Assembly (NCBI GenBank): GCA_017643325.1
Contig: JAEPNS010000008.1
Location: forward strand, 15,056 to 21,091
Reading direction: 5' to 3'
Length of the DNA stretch: 6,036 bases
Source of the DNA: Alphaproteobacteria bacterium
GTDB taxonomy: Bacteria; Pseudomonadota; Alphaproteobacteria; UBA6615
Positions 5,487 to 6,036 of the stretch are shown here, piece by piece. The translations under genes were made by a program, and so were the position numbers. Positions within the stretch are counted from its first letter, which is position 1; each line of letters starts with the position of its first letter. Below the pieces are notes generated by a model that did no database searches, was not told the DNA's origin, and saw nothing but the letters and a program-made list of their open reading frames with translations.

Positions 5487-6036
5487 TCCGCCTCGTAGGT
5501 GCCCGACTTGCCGCCCGCCTTGTGCAGCAGGCGCACATCGGTGATGCGGGTGCCCCGGTCGACGGCCTTGACCATGTCGTAGACGGTCTTCTCGTCCAGC
5601 CACTTCTGGGTCTGGATGCCGACCCAGGAACCGATGGTATCGACGGCTTCCGTATTGACCTGGTTCTCGTAGGAACCCGGCGGAATCTGCCAGACTGTCC
5701 GGCCCGGATACTGCAACGCAGCCTTGATCAGTTCGTGATCGAACGCGTCCTTCGGAATGCCGAGAACCCGGATGTCACGGACGAAGGCAAACTGCTGAAT
5801 CTGCGCACTGGGGATGCTGGTTGGCACCATGTAAACGTCCATCTGGCCGTCAAGGAAGGCGACCTCGGCAGAGGACCAGTCGTAGCGCATGGCCTCGTAG
5901 CCTGCATCCGGCTTCAGCCCCGTCACGGCCTCCACCACGTCGGTCATGACCTTGGTCGCGGCACCTGCGGGCGGGCCGAGGAACACCTTCCGGCCCTTGA
6001 TGTCAGCCAGCGTCTCGATCCCGGAATCGGCGAAGG
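5483..6036 (-). CDS. TAXI-family TRAP transporter solute-binding protein, C-terminal part
   Basis: The 183 visible residues are the C-terminal part of a periplasmic receptor that delivers a substrate to a TRAP transporter. The gene continues beyond the right edge, so the start and signal peptide are not seen. The first visible residues, [20 protein letters not shown] followed by PPAGAAT, match the TAXI pattern (a ...L.DLKGK.V..G..GSGT-like segment). The region [20 protein letters not shown] followed by IPSAQIQQF corresponds to the part where these proteins read 'A..DG..DA....G.P...I..'. The [15 protein letters not shown] end recalls the usual LHPGA..YY.E terminus. The substrate cannot be told; TAXI receptors are mostly uncharacterised and a few are linked to carboxylates or amino acids. 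A GTG at 5984-5986 is internal, not the start. The transmembrane DctQM subunit is not downstream and may lie outside the window. Confidence 0.85.
   Translation of the reverse strand, partial: FADSGIETLADIKGRKVFLGPPAGAATKVMTDVVEAVTGLKPDAGYEAMRYDWSSAEVAFLDGQMDVYMVPTSIPSAQIQQFAFVRDIRVLGIPKDAFDHELIKAALQYPGRTVWQIPPGSYENQVNTEAVDTIGSWVGIQTQKWLDEKTVYDMVKAVDRGTRITDVRLLHKAGGKSGTYEAE

Noticed and set aside
5032..5538. N-terminal extension of MoeA suggesting a fusion protein
   Set aside because: The frame is merely open. It overlaps the four-helix membrane protein gene, which has better composition and exact ATGA junctions, and MoeA is full length from 5031.
5984..5986. GTG as the start of the TAXI receptor gene
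   Set aside because: The frame continues upstream to the window edge with family-like sequence ([14 protein letters not shown]), so the GTG is an internal valine.

Overview
The window is a GC-rich, tightly packed chromosomal segment that most likely comes from an alphaproteobacterium. The clearest signs are a LexA of the alphaproteobacterial type, an exact GTTC-N7-GTTC SOS box in front of lexA, and trp, lexA and moeA genes lying together. The genus cannot be fixed from the sequence. A free-living, possibly marine, Rhodospirillales-like bacterium would fit the TAXI-type TRAP transporter gene at the right edge, but that is a guess.

Layout from left to right. Positions 1-255 hold no convincing gene and probably form the 5' region of the trp genes. 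Three tightly coupled plus-strand genes follow: trpG (256-885), trpD (882-1913) and trpC (1913-2731), with overlaps of 4 and 1 bases. Between trpC and the convergent lexA (2937-3662, minus) lies a 205-base gap. Most of it is a 143-base composite of palindromic repeats nested as two inverted pairs. The lexA upstream gap (3663-3807) carries a good sigma-70-like promoter, an exact SOS box lying between its -35 and -10 and over the -10, and a second near-exact box just downstream. Beyond it, all on the minus strand, are moeA (3808-5031), an unassigned small four-helix membrane protein (5028-5486), and the C-terminal part of a TAXI-family TRAP solute-binding protein (5483 to the window end). These three are joined by 4-base ATGA overlaps.

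How the genes work together. TrpG supplies ammonia for anthranilate synthesis, TrpD adds phosphoribose, and TrpC makes indole-3-glycerol phosphate, so the left arm is the middle of tryptophan biosynthesis. TrpE, TrpF and TrpBA are not present. On the right arm, MoeA completes the molybdenum cofactor. It is translationally coupled to, and probably transcribed with, a membrane protein and a transporter receptor whose link to molybdenum is unclear. LexA has its own SOS-controlled promoter.

The main points of interest are: (i) the convergent trpGDC / lexA-moeA arrangement without moaC, whereas many alphaproteobacteria have a collinear trpDC-moaC-moeA-lexA block, with the repeat composite exactly at the junction; (ii) the double LexA operator; and (iii) the unassigned four-helix protein between the TAXI receptor and moeA. 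I found no CRISPR array, tRNA, rRNA, transposase or phage gene, and nothing that amounts to a clearly new multi-gene system.
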